Assembly (NCBI GenBank): GCA_029884425.1
Contig: JAOUHV010000018.1
Location: 1 to 46,051, forward strand
DNA length: 46,051 nucleotides
Reading direction: 5' to 3'
Origin: Gammaproteobacteria bacterium
GTDB lineage: Bacteria; Pseudomonadota; Gammaproteobacteria; S012-40
Each line of letters begins with the position of its first letter. Position 1 is the first letter of the stretch. The notes below the pieces were generated by a model that made no database searches, was not told where the DNA came from, and worked only from the letters and a program-made list of their open reading frames with translations. The translations under genes and the position numbers were made by a program. Shown one piece after another: positions 17,467 to 26,744 of the stretch.

Positions 17467-19200
17467 GTGGGTAAAAGCGTGGAATTAAGTGGGGCTGAGA
17501 TACTGGTTCAGTTCCTAAAAGACGAAGGGGTCGAGTTCGTTTTTGGTTACCCTGGCGGCTCCGTGTTGCACATCTATGATGCGTTGTATGGCCAGACCGA
17601 TGTAGAACATATTCTGGTACGGCACGAACAGGCAGCAACTCATGCTGCTGACGGTTATGCCCGTGCTACCGGCAAGCCCGGTGTGGTGCTGGTGACCTCT
17701 GGCCCCGGTGCGACCAATGCGGTCACCGGTATTGCGACCGCGTACATGGACTCCATTCCTATGGTGGTCATTACCGGCCAGGTTCCGACTCCGGTCATCG
17801 GTAGCGATGCCTTCCAGGAAGTGGACGCAGTAGGTGTTACCCGTCCCTGCGTAAAGCACAATTTCCTGGTCAAGCGCGTTGAAGATCTGGCGATCACCCT
17901 GAAAAAAGCCTTTTACATTGCCACGACCGGTCGCCCCGGTCCGGTGGTGGTTGACGTGCCCAAAGACGTGACCGATCCGCGCATCAAGATTCCTTACGAG
18001 CATCCCAAGTCTGTAACCATGCGCTCGTACAATCCGACCATGAAAGGTCATGCCGGACAAACCAAGCGCGCGGTCGAGATGGTCCTGAGCGCCAAGCGCC
18101 CCATGATCTACAGTGGCGGTGGCGTGGTGCTGTCCGATGCAGCGGCGGAGTTGACTGAATTCACTCGCATTCTGAATTATCCGATTACCAATACCCTGAT
18201 GGGGCTGGGTGCCTACCCGGCCACAGACGAGCAGTTCGTCGGCATGTTGGGCATGCACGGCACTTACGAAGCCAACATGGCCATGCACGAATGTGACGTG
18301 CTGATCGCCATTGGCGCGCGTTTTGATGACCGCGTGACCATGAAGTTGGCAGAATTCTGTCCGCTGGCCAAAGTGGTTCATATCGATATTGACCCAGCGT
18401 CCATTTCCAAAAACGTGAAAGTGGATGTGCCCATCGTTGGTGATGTCAAAGCCGTATTGGTGGACATGATCAAGCTGCTCAAGGACGGCGCCGGCAAGCC
18501 GGATCAGATCGCGCTGACCAAATGGTGGAAGCAGATCAACGAATGGCGTGGTCGTCAGTGCCTGGAATACGATCGTGGTAGTGAGCTGATCAAGCCGCAG
18601 TACGTTATCGAAAAACTGTGGGAAGTGACGCGCGGTGAAGCGTTTGTGACTTCCGATGTCGGCCAGCACCAGATGTTTGCTGCGCAATATTACAAATTCG
18701 ACAAACCACGGCGCTGGATTAATTCCGGTGGTTTGGGAACGATGGGCTTTGGTTTGCCCGCCGCCATGGGTGTGAAGTTGGCGCATCGCGATGCGGACGT
18801 GGCCTGTGTGACGGGCGAAGGCAGTATCCAGATGTGTATTCAGGAACTGTCGACCTGTCTGCAATATCACCTGCCCATCAAGGTGATCAACTTGAACAAT
18901 CGCTACCTGGGTATGGTGCGTCAGTGGCAGGAATTCAGCTACGAAGGCCGTTACTCCATGTCTTACATGGATGCGCTGCCGGACTTCATGAAGCTGGCCG
19001 AAGCCTATGGTCATGTGGGCATGTGCATTGAAAAGCCCGGCGATGTTGAAGGCGCGCTCAAAGAAGCGTTTGCCATGAAAGATCGTCTGGTGTTTATGGA
19101 CTTCATTACCGATCGCTCCGAGAACGTGTATCCGATGGTTGAAGCAGGTAAGGCGCATCACGAAATGCGTATGCGTGTGACGGAAACGGAGTTGGCGTAA
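17467..19200 (+). CDS. ilvI: Acetolactate synthase large (catalytic) subunit
   Basis: A 577-residue ThDP enzyme, first step of valine/leucine/isoleucine synthesis (two pyruvate to acetolactate, or pyruvate plus 2-ketobutyrate). Start GTG 17467 follows AAAAGGC; a GTG at 17479 is an alternative. Conserved parts: [12 protein letters not shown] and FGYPGGSVL at the N-terminus, the ThDP-activating Glu in [19 protein letters not shown], the FAD-binding middle domain ([23 protein letters not shown]), and the C-terminal ThDP motif [15 protein letters not shown] ending in NLNN. The motif begins GEG rather than GDG; Asp/Glu both bind magnesium. The catalytic subunit is coupled to ilvH by a one-base overlap. 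Confidence 0.96.
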   Translation: MGKSVELSGAEILVQFLKDEGVEFVFGYPGGSVLHIYDALYGQTDVEHILVRHEQAATHAADGYARATGKPGVVLVTSGPGATNAVTGIATAYMDSIPMVVITGQVPTPVIGSDAFQEVDAVGVTRPCVKHNFLVKRVEDLAITLKKAFYIATTGRPGPVVVDVPKDVTDPRIKIPYEHPKSVTMRSYNPTMKGHAGQTKRAVEMVLSAKRPMIYSGGGVVLSDAAAELTEFTRILNYPITNTLMGLGAYPATDEQFVGMLGMHGTYEANMAMHECDVLIAIGARFDDRVTMKLAEFCPLAKVVHIDIDPASISKNVKVDVPIVGDVKAVLVDMIKLLKDGAGKPDQIALTKWWKQINEWRGRQCLEYDRGSELIKPQYVIEKLWEVTRGEAFVTSDVGQHQMFAAQYYKFDKPRRWINSGGLGTMGFGLPAAMGVKLAHRDADVACVTGEGSIQMCIQELSTCLQYHLPIKVINLNNRYLGMVRQWQEFSYEGRYSMSYMDALPDFMKLAEAYGHVGMCIEKPGDVEGALKEAFAMKDRLVFMDFITDRSENVYPMVEAGKAHHEMRMRVTETELA

Positions 19201-19694
19201 TGAGAGCGATTATTTCTATCCTGATGGAAAACGAATCAGGTGCGCTGTCACGTGTGGCAGGATTGTTTTCTGCGCGTGGCTATAACATCGAATCACTGAC
19301 TGTTGCGCCCACCGAAGATAATTCACTGTCGCGCATGACAATTGTGACGACGGGTTCGAAAGAAATCATTGAGCAGATCACCAAGCAGCTGAACAAGCTG
19401 ATTGATGTGATCAAGCTGATTGAGTTGACCGATGGTCAGCACATTGAGCGTGAATTGATGATGGTGAAAGTAAAAACCACCAGCGCCGATTTGCGCGAAG
19501 AAGTGAAGCGTATTTCCGATATTTTCCGTGGTCGCGTGATTGACGTGACTCCGGGCAGCTACATCGTCGAACTGACGGGCACCAGCGAAAAGCTTGATGC
19601 ATTTCTTGCTGCGCTCGGCAGCGAGCTGATTCTGGAAGTGGTGCGCACCGGTGTGTCCGGTATTGCCCGCGGCGATCGCAGTTTGACAGTTTAA
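19200..19694 (+). CDS. ilvH: Acetolactate synthase small (regulatory) subunit
   Basis: A 164-residue protein with an N-terminal ACT domain (ISILMENESGALSRVAGLFSARGYNIESLTV, binds valine for feedback inhibition) and the C-terminal ALS_ss_C domain (ELMMVKVKTTSADLREEVKRI ... SYIVELTGTSEKLDAFLAAL). Its ATG overlaps the last base of the ilvI stop, so translation is coupled. The length is normal for the family (about 163). It activates the large subunit and confers valine sensitivity. Confidence 0.96.
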   Translation: MRAIISILMENESGALSRVAGLFSARGYNIESLTVAPTEDNSLSRMTIVTTGSKEIIEQITKQLNKLIDVIKLIELTDGQHIERELMMVKVKTTSADLREEVKRISDIFRGRVIDVTPGSYIVELTGTSEKLDAFLAALGSELILEVVRTGVSGIARGDRSLTV

Positions 19695-19725
19695 TTTTTC
19701 AAATTCAAAACGAGACTTGAGGTAA

Positions 19726-20748
<1,023 letters not shown>

Positions 20749-20767
20749 TCGCCATTGTGTTGTTCAA

Positions 20768-20796
20768 ATGAGGCTCGTCAGAGCCTCATTTTTTTT
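20768..20796 (+). terminator. Rho-independent terminator after ilvC
   Basis: A perfect stem ATGAGGCTC/GAGCCTCAT with a GTCA tetraloop is followed by eight T residues. It ends the ilvIHC transcript 11 bases before the next start codon, so the downstream gene must rely on read-through or a promoter inside this region. Confidence 0.92.
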
Positions 20797-20807
20797 GTGA
20801 GCTCATC

Positions 20808-21464
20808 ATGCTGCTCAAAAAATTCCCATTGATTGCCCGCGAAGGTTGGCCGGTTTTATTTGTTGTGGTGTTGTTGGCCGCAGGGTTGATCTATGCCGAG
20901 CAGTACGTGTGGGCGATCGCATTGTCGTTGCTGTTGTTGCTGTTGCTGTTTTTGCTTCGCGATCCGGCACGCAATGTGCCAGCGCTGCCGTTGGCGGTGG
21001 TCAGTCCAGTGGATGGCGTGGTGCGTCGGGTGGCCTCGACGGTCGATCCATTTTTGTCGACTTCGACCACGCTGATAGAGTTGCAGATGAATCCGCTGAC
21101 TGATGTGTATTCGCTGCGCAGCCCCATTGAAGGCCGACTACAGCAACAATGGCATGGCGCAAGCGCGTCTACGGATGTAAAGTACGCACAATGCGTGCAA
21201 ACGGATGAGAAAGATCGAATTGTGTGGGGTGTGGCGGCAGGTTCCTGGATGCGGCCACGCTGTTATGCCTATCCCGGCGATCGTTTAGGTCAAGGGCAAC
21301 GTTGTGGCTATTTGCCGCTGGGTGGGAGAGTGTTGGTGTGGATTCCCGCCGACAGTCGCGTCAAAATCAAACAAGGCGACAAGGTGCTTGCCGGGGAAAC
21401 AGAACTCGCCACCCTGGTGCATCAAAGCGCGGTGAGTAGTATTACTGAAGAAGGAAGTCTTTGA
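20808..21464 (+). CDS. Phosphatidylserine decarboxylase-like protein lacking the catalytic Ser (probable pseudoenzyme)
   Basis: A 218-residue protein with the layout of short (type II/archaeal-type) phosphatidylserine decarboxylases: two N-terminal membrane segments (VLFVVVLLAAGLIYA and AIALSLLLLLLLFLL), then RDPARNVP, SPVDGVV at residues 66-72, and a C-terminal GQRCGYLPLGGRVLVWIP ending in GETELATL. In active homologues the last segment reads FGSRVDVYLP, and the Ser becomes the pyruvoyl group after self-cleavage. Here that position is Gly173. The family's DVHxNR stretch reads DVYSLRSP, so the His is also lost (Tyr101). The protein should not be self-processed or decarboxylate PS. It sits directly before pssA with overlapping ends, so a role in phospholipid synthesis, perhaps scaffolding PssA, is inferred. 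Confidence 0.75.
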   Translation: MLLKKFPLIAREGWPVLFVVVLLAAGLIYAEQYVWAIALSLLLLLLLFLLRDPARNVPALPLAVVSPVDGVVRRVASTVDPFLSTSTTLIELQMNPLTDVYSLRSPIEGRLQQQWHGASASTDVKYAQCVQTDEKDRIVWGVAAGSWMRPRCYAYPGDRLGQGQRCGYLPLGGRVLVWIPADSRVKIKQGDKVLAGETELATLVHQSAVSSITEEGSL

Positions 21465-21469
21465 GTCAT

Positions 21470-22249
21470 ATGTCCGAACCCATCGTTAAAAAGCCCCGTC
21501 GCGGCATTTATTTGCTACCGAATTTATTCACGACCGCGTGTCTGTTTTCCGGTTTTTACGCCGTCATTTCGGCGACCAATGGTATGTACGAAAATGCCGC
21601 TCTGGCAATTTTCGTCGCCATGGTGATGGACGGTCTGGATGGTCGCGTGGCTCGCATGACCAACACCAGCACCGAGTTTGGCGTGCAATACGACAGCCTG
21701 GCCGACATGGTGTCGTTTGGTGTGGCGCCCGGTTTGGTGATGTGGTTGTGGGCATTGCAGACCATGGGCAAGCTGGGCTGGCTGGTGGCCTTCATCTACA
21801 CGGCGGGTGCCGCGTTGCGTCTGGCGCGCTTCAATACCCAGGTCAAGGTTCAGGACAAGCGCTTTTTCCAGGGCTTGCCCAGTCCGGCGGCGGCTGCCCT
21901 GGTGGCTGGCGCGGTGGGATTGGGAACCCAATATGATGTGTTGGGCACCGACTACCGTGCGCCGCTGGCGTTTTTGACTGCGGCGGCGGGCCTGTTGATG
22001 GTGAGCAATTTCCGTTTCTACAGCTTCAAAGAGCTGGATATTAAAGGCAAGGTGCCGTTTGTGGTGCTGCTGGCGGCGATTCTGGTGTTTGTGTTTATCT
22101 CGATCGAGCCAGCTACCGTGCTGTTCTCTATCTTCCTGATTTACGCGGCCTCTGGTCCAATTGTGACCATCGCGGGCTTGCGCAAGCGCCGTGCGGAACG
22201 CCGCTCCACGCATGAAACTGATGGCCCGGGCCTTGGCAAGGGCGACTAA
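21470..22249 (+). CDS. pssA: CDP-diacylglycerol-serine O-phosphatidyltransferase
   Basis: A 259-residue membrane enzyme that makes phosphatidylserine from CDP-diacylglycerol and serine. The CDP-alcohol phosphotransferase motif D-G-x-x-A-R-x8-G-x3-D-x3-D is complete (MDGLDGRVAR ... EFGVQYDSLAD, about residues 57-82), inside a set of seven to eight membrane helices. Start ATG 21470 is preferred over an in-frame TTG at 21461 that overlaps the previous stop; GAAGGAAG lies upstream. The usual companion psd product is the odd PSD-like protein just upstream, so an active decarboxylase must be encoded elsewhere if the cell makes phosphatidylethanolamine. Confidence 0.92.
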   Translation: MSEPIVKKPRRGIYLLPNLFTTACLFSGFYAVISATNGMYENAALAIFVAMVMDGLDGRVARMTNTSTEFGVQYDSLADMVSFGVAPGLVMWLWALQTMGKLGWLVAFIYTAGAALRLARFNTQVKVQDKRFFQGLPSPAAAALVAGAVGLGTQYDVLGTDYRAPLAFLTAAAGLLMVSNFRFYSFKELDIKGKVPFVVLLAAILVFVFISIEPATVLFSIFLIYAASGPIVTIAGLRKRRAERRSTHETDGPGLGKGD

Positions 22250-22283
22250 ACTGGCTAAGATGAGACGACTTTTTCACGTTTAA

Positions 22284-22439
22284 CGGCAGTGATGACTAAG
22301 ACAGTGACTCCATCGTCGGCTCATTTTTCAGTTCTTGCGACTGCCGTTGTCGCTCGTCCCCTATCTCTAGCGCTACTCGGTCTGCGACTGCCCTAGCGGG
22401 CAGCTAATGAACTCCCGCCCCGGGGGATTACCGGGCAGT
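22284..22439 (+). promoter_or_regulatory. Attenuator-like leader of leuA with alternative hairpins
   Basis: The 237-base gap between pssA and leuA holds five mutually complementary short segments: CGGCAGT (22284-22290), ACTGCCG (22340-22346), ACTGCCC (22387-22393), GGGCAG (22398-22403) and GGGCAGT (22433-22439). Segment 3 can pair with either segment 4 (TAGC loop) or segment 5, and segment 1 with segment 2. Segment 3 is part of the last codons of a leucine-rich leader peptide, so a stalled ribosome would decide the pairing. There is no long T-tract after the last hairpin (only TTT), so the output may be Rho-dependent termination or translation control rather than classical attenuation. Confidence 0.6.
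22292..22396 (+). CDS. Leucine-rich leader peptide of leuA (LeuL-like)
   Basis: A 34-codon reading frame, too short for routine gene calling, begins at ATG 22292 and ends at TAG 22394-22396. Seven of its codons are Leu: CTT at codon 15, then CTA, CTA, CTA, CTC, CTG, CTG at codons 24-33, close before the stop (peptide end PLSLALLGLRLP). Three are CTA, usually a rare codon. Clustering of the regulatory amino acid next to the stop, overlap with alternative hairpins and location before leuA are the three marks of an attenuation leader. The ribosome site is weak. It would sense charged tRNA-Leu. Confidence 0.65.
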   Translation: MTKTVTPSSAHFSVLATAVVARPLSLALLGLRLP

Positions 22440-22486
22440 TTGAACGCAGATCAGTACAACCCATTTTTGAAATATTTGGTGTAGCC

Positions 22487-24028
22487 ATGACAGACAGATT
22501 GATTATCTTTGACACCACCTTGCGTGATGGTGAGCAAAGCCCTGGCGCGTCGATGACGCGTGAAGAGAAAGTACGTATCGCCAAGGCGTTGGAGCGCATG
22601 CGCGTCGACGTGATCGAAGCCGGTTTCCCGATTGCCAGTCCCGGTGACTTTGAGGCAGTGAAGGCCGTGGCCGAGGCGGTGAAAGATTCCACCGTATGCG
22701 GCTTGGCCCGTGCGCTGGACGCCGACATAGATCGCGCCGGAGACGCCCTCAAGGGGGCCAACAGTGCGCGGATTCACACCTTTATCGCTACCTCGCCGAT
22801 TCACATGCAGATGAAACTGCGCATGTCGCCGGATCAGGTGGTGGAGCAGGCGGTCAAGGCGGTGAAGCGCGCCCGCCAATACACCGACAACGTCGAATTT
22901 TCTGCCGAAGACGCCGGTCGTTCCGAACTGGATTTCCTCTGCCGCATTTTCGAGGCGGTGATCAAGGCCGGCGCGACCACGCTGAACGTGCCCGACACGG
23001 TGGGCTATGCCATGCCGCATCAGTTTGGCGAAACCATTCGCCAGTTGATCGAGCGCATCCCCAATGCCGACAAGGCGGTTTTCTCGGTGCATTGTCACAA
23101 CGACCTAGGCCTGGCGGTGGCAAACTCGCTGGCTGCGGTGCAGAACGGCGCGCGCCAGGTGGAATGTACCATCAACGGTTTGGGCGAGCGTGCGGGCAAT
23201 GCATCACTGGAAGAAGTGGTCATGGCGGTGCGTACCCGCAGCGATATTTTTGCCTGCGAAACGCACATTGACACCACTCACATCGTGCCGACTTCGCGGC
23301 TGGTTTCCACCATCACCGGTTTTGCGGTGCAGCCCAACAAGGCGATTGTCGGTGCCAATGCGTTTGCGCACGAGTCCGGCATTCACCAGGACGGCGTACT
23401 GAAAAATCGCGAAACCTACGAAATCATGCGCGCCGAAGATGTGGGCTGGAGTGCCAACCGCATGGTGCTGGGCAAGCACTCGGGCCGCAATGCGTTCCGC
23501 ACCCGCATGACGGAACTGGGCATTGAGTTTGATTCCGAAGACGCATTGAACCAAGCGTTCAAAGCCTTCAAAGTGTTGGCAGACAAGAAACACGATATTT
23601 TCGACGAAGACCTGCAAGCCCTGGTGACGGACGTCGGCATAGAGGCGGAGAACGAGCACATCAAACTGGTGTCGCTGAGCGTCTGTTCGCAGACCGGTGA
23701 AACGCCCAACGCCAGCGTTGTCATTTCAATGAATGGCGAAGAGCGTCAGGCCCAGGCCATCGGTGGCGGTCCGGTCGATGCCTCGTTCAAGGCGATCGAA
23801 TCCATGGTGAAAAGCGAAACCGAATTGCAGTTGTATTCGGTCAACGCCATCACCAGCGGCACTGATGCCCAGGGCGAAGTGAATGTGCGTCTGGAAAAAG
23901 CCGGACGCATCGTCAATGGCCAGGGTGCAGACACGGACATCGTGATTGCTTCAGCCAAAGCCTACATCAATGCGTTAAACAAAATCGTCAAACCGGCTGC
24001 ACCTCATCCGCAACTGGGTGATGTCTAA
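22487..24028 (+). CDS. leuA: 2-isopropylmalate synthase
   Basis: A 513-residue enzyme condensing acetyl-CoA and 2-ketoisovalerate, first committed step of leucine synthesis. Seen: the DRE-TIM start [21 protein letters not shown] (catalytic Arg and metal Asp), EAGFPIAS, the metal-binding histidines in [17 protein letters not shown], the [15 protein letters not shown] loop, and GKHSGRNAF in the linker. The C-terminal LeuA allosteric domain (about 390-505, [18 protein letters not shown]) carries the leucine feedback site. The long form (about 515 residues) fits E. coli-type LeuA. It follows the leader peptide and precedes the glycosylase gene by five bases. leuBCD are not in the window. Confidence 0.97.
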   Translation: MTDRLIIFDTTLRDGEQSPGASMTREEKVRIAKALERMRVDVIEAGFPIASPGDFEAVKAVAEAVKDSTVCGLARALDADIDRAGDALKGANSARIHTFIATSPIHMQMKLRMSPDQVVEQAVKAVKRARQYTDNVEFSAEDAGRSELDFLCRIFEAVIKAGATTLNVPDTVGYAMPHQFGETIRQLIERIPNADKAVFSVHCHNDLGLAVANSLAAVQNGARQVECTINGLGERAGNASLEEVVMAVRTRSDIFACETHIDTTHIVPTSRLVSTITGFAVQPNKAIVGANAFAHESGIHQDGVLKNRETYEIMRAEDVGWSANRMVLGKHSGRNAFRTRMTELGIEFDSEDALNQAFKAFKVLADKKHDIFDEDLQALVTDVGIEAENEHIKLVSLSVCSQTGETPNASVVISMNGEERQAQAIGGGPVDASFKAIESMVKSETELQLYSVNAITSGTDAQGEVNVRLEKAGRIVNGQGADTDIVIASAKAYINALNKIVKPAAPHPQLGDV

Positions 24029-24033
24029 GTCGT

Positions 24034-24756
24034 ATGACGGCTGATGACCAGCGCAAGGCCTATTTGCAGGCCATGGGCATCAGTCTGTGGCAGGCGCGCG
24101 AGGGCATGTTGCCCGAGCCGCCTGCTGCTCCCCTCGCTTCTGCAAAAACCGCTATCGCAACAGCGGATTCGTTACCTGTTTCATCACCGCTAGTTTCATG
24201 GTCATCGCTGCGTGAACAAGTGCTCGGCTGCACCGCGTGTGCATTGTCGCAATCGCGCACTCAGGCTGTGTTTGGCGTGGGCGATACGCAAGCCCAGTGG
24301 ATGATCATTGGCGAGGCCCCAGGGCGGGACGAAGATCTGCAGGGTGAGCCGTTTGTCGGTGCTGCCGGCCAGTTGCTCAACGAAATGTTGTTTGCGCTGG
24401 GATTGCAGCGCGAACAGGTTTACATCGCCAATATTCTCAAATGTCGTCCACCCAATAATCGTGATCCGCAACCGGATGAAGTGCTGCGTTGTCAGGGCTA
24501 TTTGCAGCAGCAGATTCAATTGCTCAAGCCTCGAGTAATTTTGTCGGTGGGCCGAATTTCCGCGCAGCATCTGCTGCAAACCGATACGCCGGTGGGCAAA
24601 TTGCGCGGACGCGTTCACCGTGTTGGTGAACAATCCATTCCGCTGATAGTGACTTATCATCCGGCCTATCTTTTGCGTAGTCCGCTGGAGAAACGCCGGG
24701 CATGGGAAGACTTGTGTCTGGCTAAATCCGTAGCGCAGGAGAACTCGATCGCGTGA
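24034..24756 (+). CDS. Iron-sulfur uracil-DNA glycosylase, family 4-like
   Basis: A 240-residue protein whose C-terminal 180 residues match the family 4 (UDGa) class. Four cysteines suited to a [4Fe-4S] cluster are C66, C69, C137 and C153. Motif 1 is GEAPGRDEDLQGEPFVG (93-109) and motif 2 HPAYLLR starts at H209. The first 60 residues are a variable Ala/Ser/Pro-rich extension. The enzyme removes uracil from DNA. It lies between leuA and rimI (stop overlapping the rimI start by four bases), a common gammaproteobacterial neighbourhood for rimI. The older name is phage SPO1 DNA polymerase-related protein. Confidence 0.9.
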   Translation: MTADDQRKAYLQAMGISLWQAREGMLPEPPAAPLASAKTAIATADSLPVSSPLVSWSSLREQVLGCTACALSQSRTQAVFGVGDTQAQWMIIGEAPGRDEDLQGEPFVGAAGQLLNEMLFALGLQREQVYIANILKCRPPNNRDPQPDEVLRCQGYLQQQIQLLKPRVILSVGRISAQHLLQTDTPVGKLRGRVHRVGEQSIPLIVTYHPAYLLRSPLEKRRAWEDLCLAKSVAQENSIA

Positions 24757-25211
24757 CCTCCGATTTACATTTTCGGTTTATGACTTCCGGTGATGTGCCG
24801 GAAGTGATGGCAATAGAAAACGATGTGCACTTGGCGCCGTGGACCGAGGGCATTTTTCAAGACTGCATTCGTGTTGCCTATCACTGCGAAGTGGCAGAGC
24901 AGGACGGCAAAGTGCTGGGCTACATCGTTTTGTCGGTGTCTGCCGGTGAGGCGCATTTGTTCAATGTCTGTGTGCGTCGCGATCAGCAGGGCAAAGGGCT
25001 GGGGCGGGCATTGGTGGCGCGTGCGGTTGAGGTTGCACGGATTCGCGAGGCGGATTCGATGTTTCTGGAAGTGCGCCCTTCCAACAAAGTTGCGCTGGCG
25101 CTGTACGATTCCATGGGCTTTAACGAAGTCGGTGTGCGCAAAAATTATTACCCTGCCAAAAATGGTCGCGAAGACGCGCTGATTCTGGCGTTGCCGCTGC
25201 CACCGCAATAA
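24753..25211 (+). CDS. rimI: Ribosomal protein bS18 alanine N-acetyltransferase
   Basis: A 152-residue GNAT acetyltransferase starting with GTG at 24753 inside the previous stop (GTGA overlap). The RimI pattern is clear: AIENDVHLAPWTEGIF near residues 20-35, the acetyl-CoA loop RRDQQGKGLGRALV, LEVRPSNKVALALYDSMGF, and the diagnostic end KNYYPAKNGREDALIL. It acetylates the N-terminal alanine of ribosomal protein S18. Probably translated with the glycosylase. Confidence 0.93.
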   Translation: MTSDLHFRFMTSGDVPEVMAIENDVHLAPWTEGIFQDCIRVAYHCEVAEQDGKVLGYIVLSVSAGEAHLFNVCVRRDQQGKGLGRALVARAVEVARIREADSMFLEVRPSNKVALALYDSMGFNEVGVRKNYYPAKNGREDALILALPLPPQ

Positions 25212-25248
25212 TTTTCCCGTTATTCGTTTTCGTGTTGCTGCTGCGCAG

Positions 25249-25277
25249 TTGAGCCCGGCGCGGTTTTCTGCTTTATT
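25249..25277 (+). promoter_or_regulatory. Possible promoter of the paralogous envelope gene pair
   Basis: TTGAGC (25249-25254) and TTTATT (25272-25277) are 17 bases apart, ending 27 bases before ATG 25305. Both boxes are imperfect. Only the spacing and position speak for it. Confidence 0.3.
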
Positions 25278-25304
25278 GCCATATTGGCAGTAGAGGAATT
25301 CCGC

Positions 25305-26744
25305 ATGGCAATCAGACTACGCACCAGCATGCTCGTGTTGTTATTGTGGCACGGCAGCCCGACATGGGCGGACCAGCCGCCTGCGGCACCCAACACCGTG
25401 TCTGCCGTTATCCCCATCACCATGGCCAATTTACGCGGCCAGAAAGCCCTCTACAAAGAAGGCTGGTTCATTGTCAGCTCCACCGAAAACACCTTGCGCT
25501 ACGCCCGCGAAAAATCGCTGCGTTCCAGCGGACAGGCGCTGCAACAAATGCGCGCTCATCTGGCGCGCCACAGTGGTGAACTGGGCACCAATCTGGTCGA
25601 CGACGTGACAGCGGCAGGCCGCAGCGGACGAACGATTTTATCCACCGGCACCGAATTCAGTGGCGATATTTTGCAGGGCACGCATCAACTGGCGAAATGG
25701 CAGCTGGAGGCGGCGCAAAGCGGTTTCGTCAGTGCCTGGGACAGTTTTGTGCTGGGCAATCTGTCGTTGGTAGCGCGCACCGAAGATGACCGACAGGCGC
25801 TGCGCGCCATCCCCGGCGATTTTTTCACTAACGTCAAAGCCGACTTCAGCAATGTCTACGAACTGACTGACCGGACGGTCGCTGCCGTAACGCCGACGGT
25901 GGAGGTCAAATGGTCCGACGCCATGAGCGAAGCAGCCAAGGCATTTGATGACGAATATCAGGCATCGGGCGAGGCGGGCAACAGTCTGGCTGGTCTGGGC
26001 AACATCGTCAGTGGTTACGCCAAGGCGCTGTACTTCGGCGTGGCCAAGCCCGGCAGCAAGGCGGTGGTGAAAGGCGCGACTGCAACGGCCAGTCTGGGGG
26101 GCAAATTGATTTTCCTGCCAACCGCCGGGGTGCTGATCGTCAGTGGTCGCACGGTGCAGTCGGCGGGAATGACGCTGTATTACACCACCAGTGCGGGCGT
26201 CAAACTGGTGTCGCCCACGGTTGAAGGCGGCCTGTTGGCCGGGGTGTCGCTGTTGGCGGCGACCACGGTGCCGGTGACCTACGCTGCCGGGGCCAGCGCC
26301 GGACTGGTAAATCAGGTGGCGGTAACGACGATGGCCCCCGTGGCCGCAACCGCCCAGGCGGCGGGAACCGTGGCGCTGGACACGGCGGCGTATGCCGGGC
26401 AGGTCAGTTATGACCTGATCAAAGGCGGCGGCACGGTGGTGTTCAACCAGGCATCCAGCGGCGTGGCGCTGGGCTACAACGCGCTGACCGCCTTGCCGGT
26501 GCAGGCGCTGCTGGGAACCGCCAACGCGACGTTCTTTCTGGTGTACGACGGCCCGCGATTGCTGGTGGCCAAGGTCAGTGGCGAACTTGATGGCGCGCAT
26601 CCCTTGTCCGAACTGCCGGTGGGCAGCGTGGTGGACATGACACGTCTGCAGCAACAGCCTGGGGTGACACTGGAAGTCATCAGCGATGATCCTGCAGTGG
26701 TTGAACAGGTACTGCAACGGCTGCCGGAGGATTTGCGCCCATGA
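25305..26744 (+). CDS. Secreted Ala/Gly/Val-rich protein of unknown family, first of a paralogous pair
   Basis: A 479-residue protein from ATG 25305 with AGAGGA seven bases upstream (an in-frame TTG at 25284 is rejected). The N-terminus is a signal peptide (IRLRTSMLVLLLWHGSPTWA). Residues about 35-230 are mixed, with helix-forming stretches (SSGQALQQMRAHLARHS; LAKWQLEAAQSGFVSAWDSF). Residues about 240-400 are a long run of small, hydrophobic residues (LIFLPTAGVLIVSGRTV, LLAGVSLLAATTVPVTYAAG), resembling glycine-zipper-type membrane segments. The last 70 residues form a compact domain (ATFFLVYDGPRLLVAKVSG; LPVGSVVDMTRLQQQ) shared with the next gene. I do not recognise the family. The stop overlaps the next ATG (ATGA), so the pair is translationally coupled. 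Location is periplasm or outer envelope. Confidence 0.75.
   Translation: MAIRLRTSMLVLLLWHGSPTWADQPPAAPNTVSAVIPITMANLRGQKALYKEGWFIVSSTENTLRYAREKSLRSSGQALQQMRAHLARHSGELGTNLVDDVTAAGRSGRTILSTGTEFSGDILQGTHQLAKWQLEAAQSGFVSAWDSFVLGNLSLVARTEDDRQALRAIPGDFFTNVKADFSNVYELTDRTVAAVTPTVEVKWSDAMSEAAKAFDDEYQASGEAGNSLAGLGNIVSGYAKALYFGVAKPGSKAVVKGATATASLGGKLIFLPTAGVLIVSGRTVQSAGMTLYYTTSAGVKLVSPTVEGGLLAGVSLLAATTVPVTYAAGASAGLVNQVAVTTMAPVAATAQAAGTVALDTAAYAGQVSYDLIKGGGTVVFNQASSGVALGYNALTALPVQALLGTANATFFLVYDGPRLLVAKVSGELDGAHPLSELPVGSVVDMTRLQQQPGVTLEVISDDPAVVEQVLQRLPEDLRP

Noticed and set aside
18814-18840. GEG instead of GDG in the ThDP motif of IlvI as a possible loss of function
   Set aside because: Glu can serve as the magnesium ligand and, from memory, the variant is common in proteobacterial acetolactate synthases.
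17515-19161. A 548-codon open frame antisense to ilvI
   Set aside because: It mirrors the highly biased codons of ilvI, has no recognisable motif and no ribosome site.
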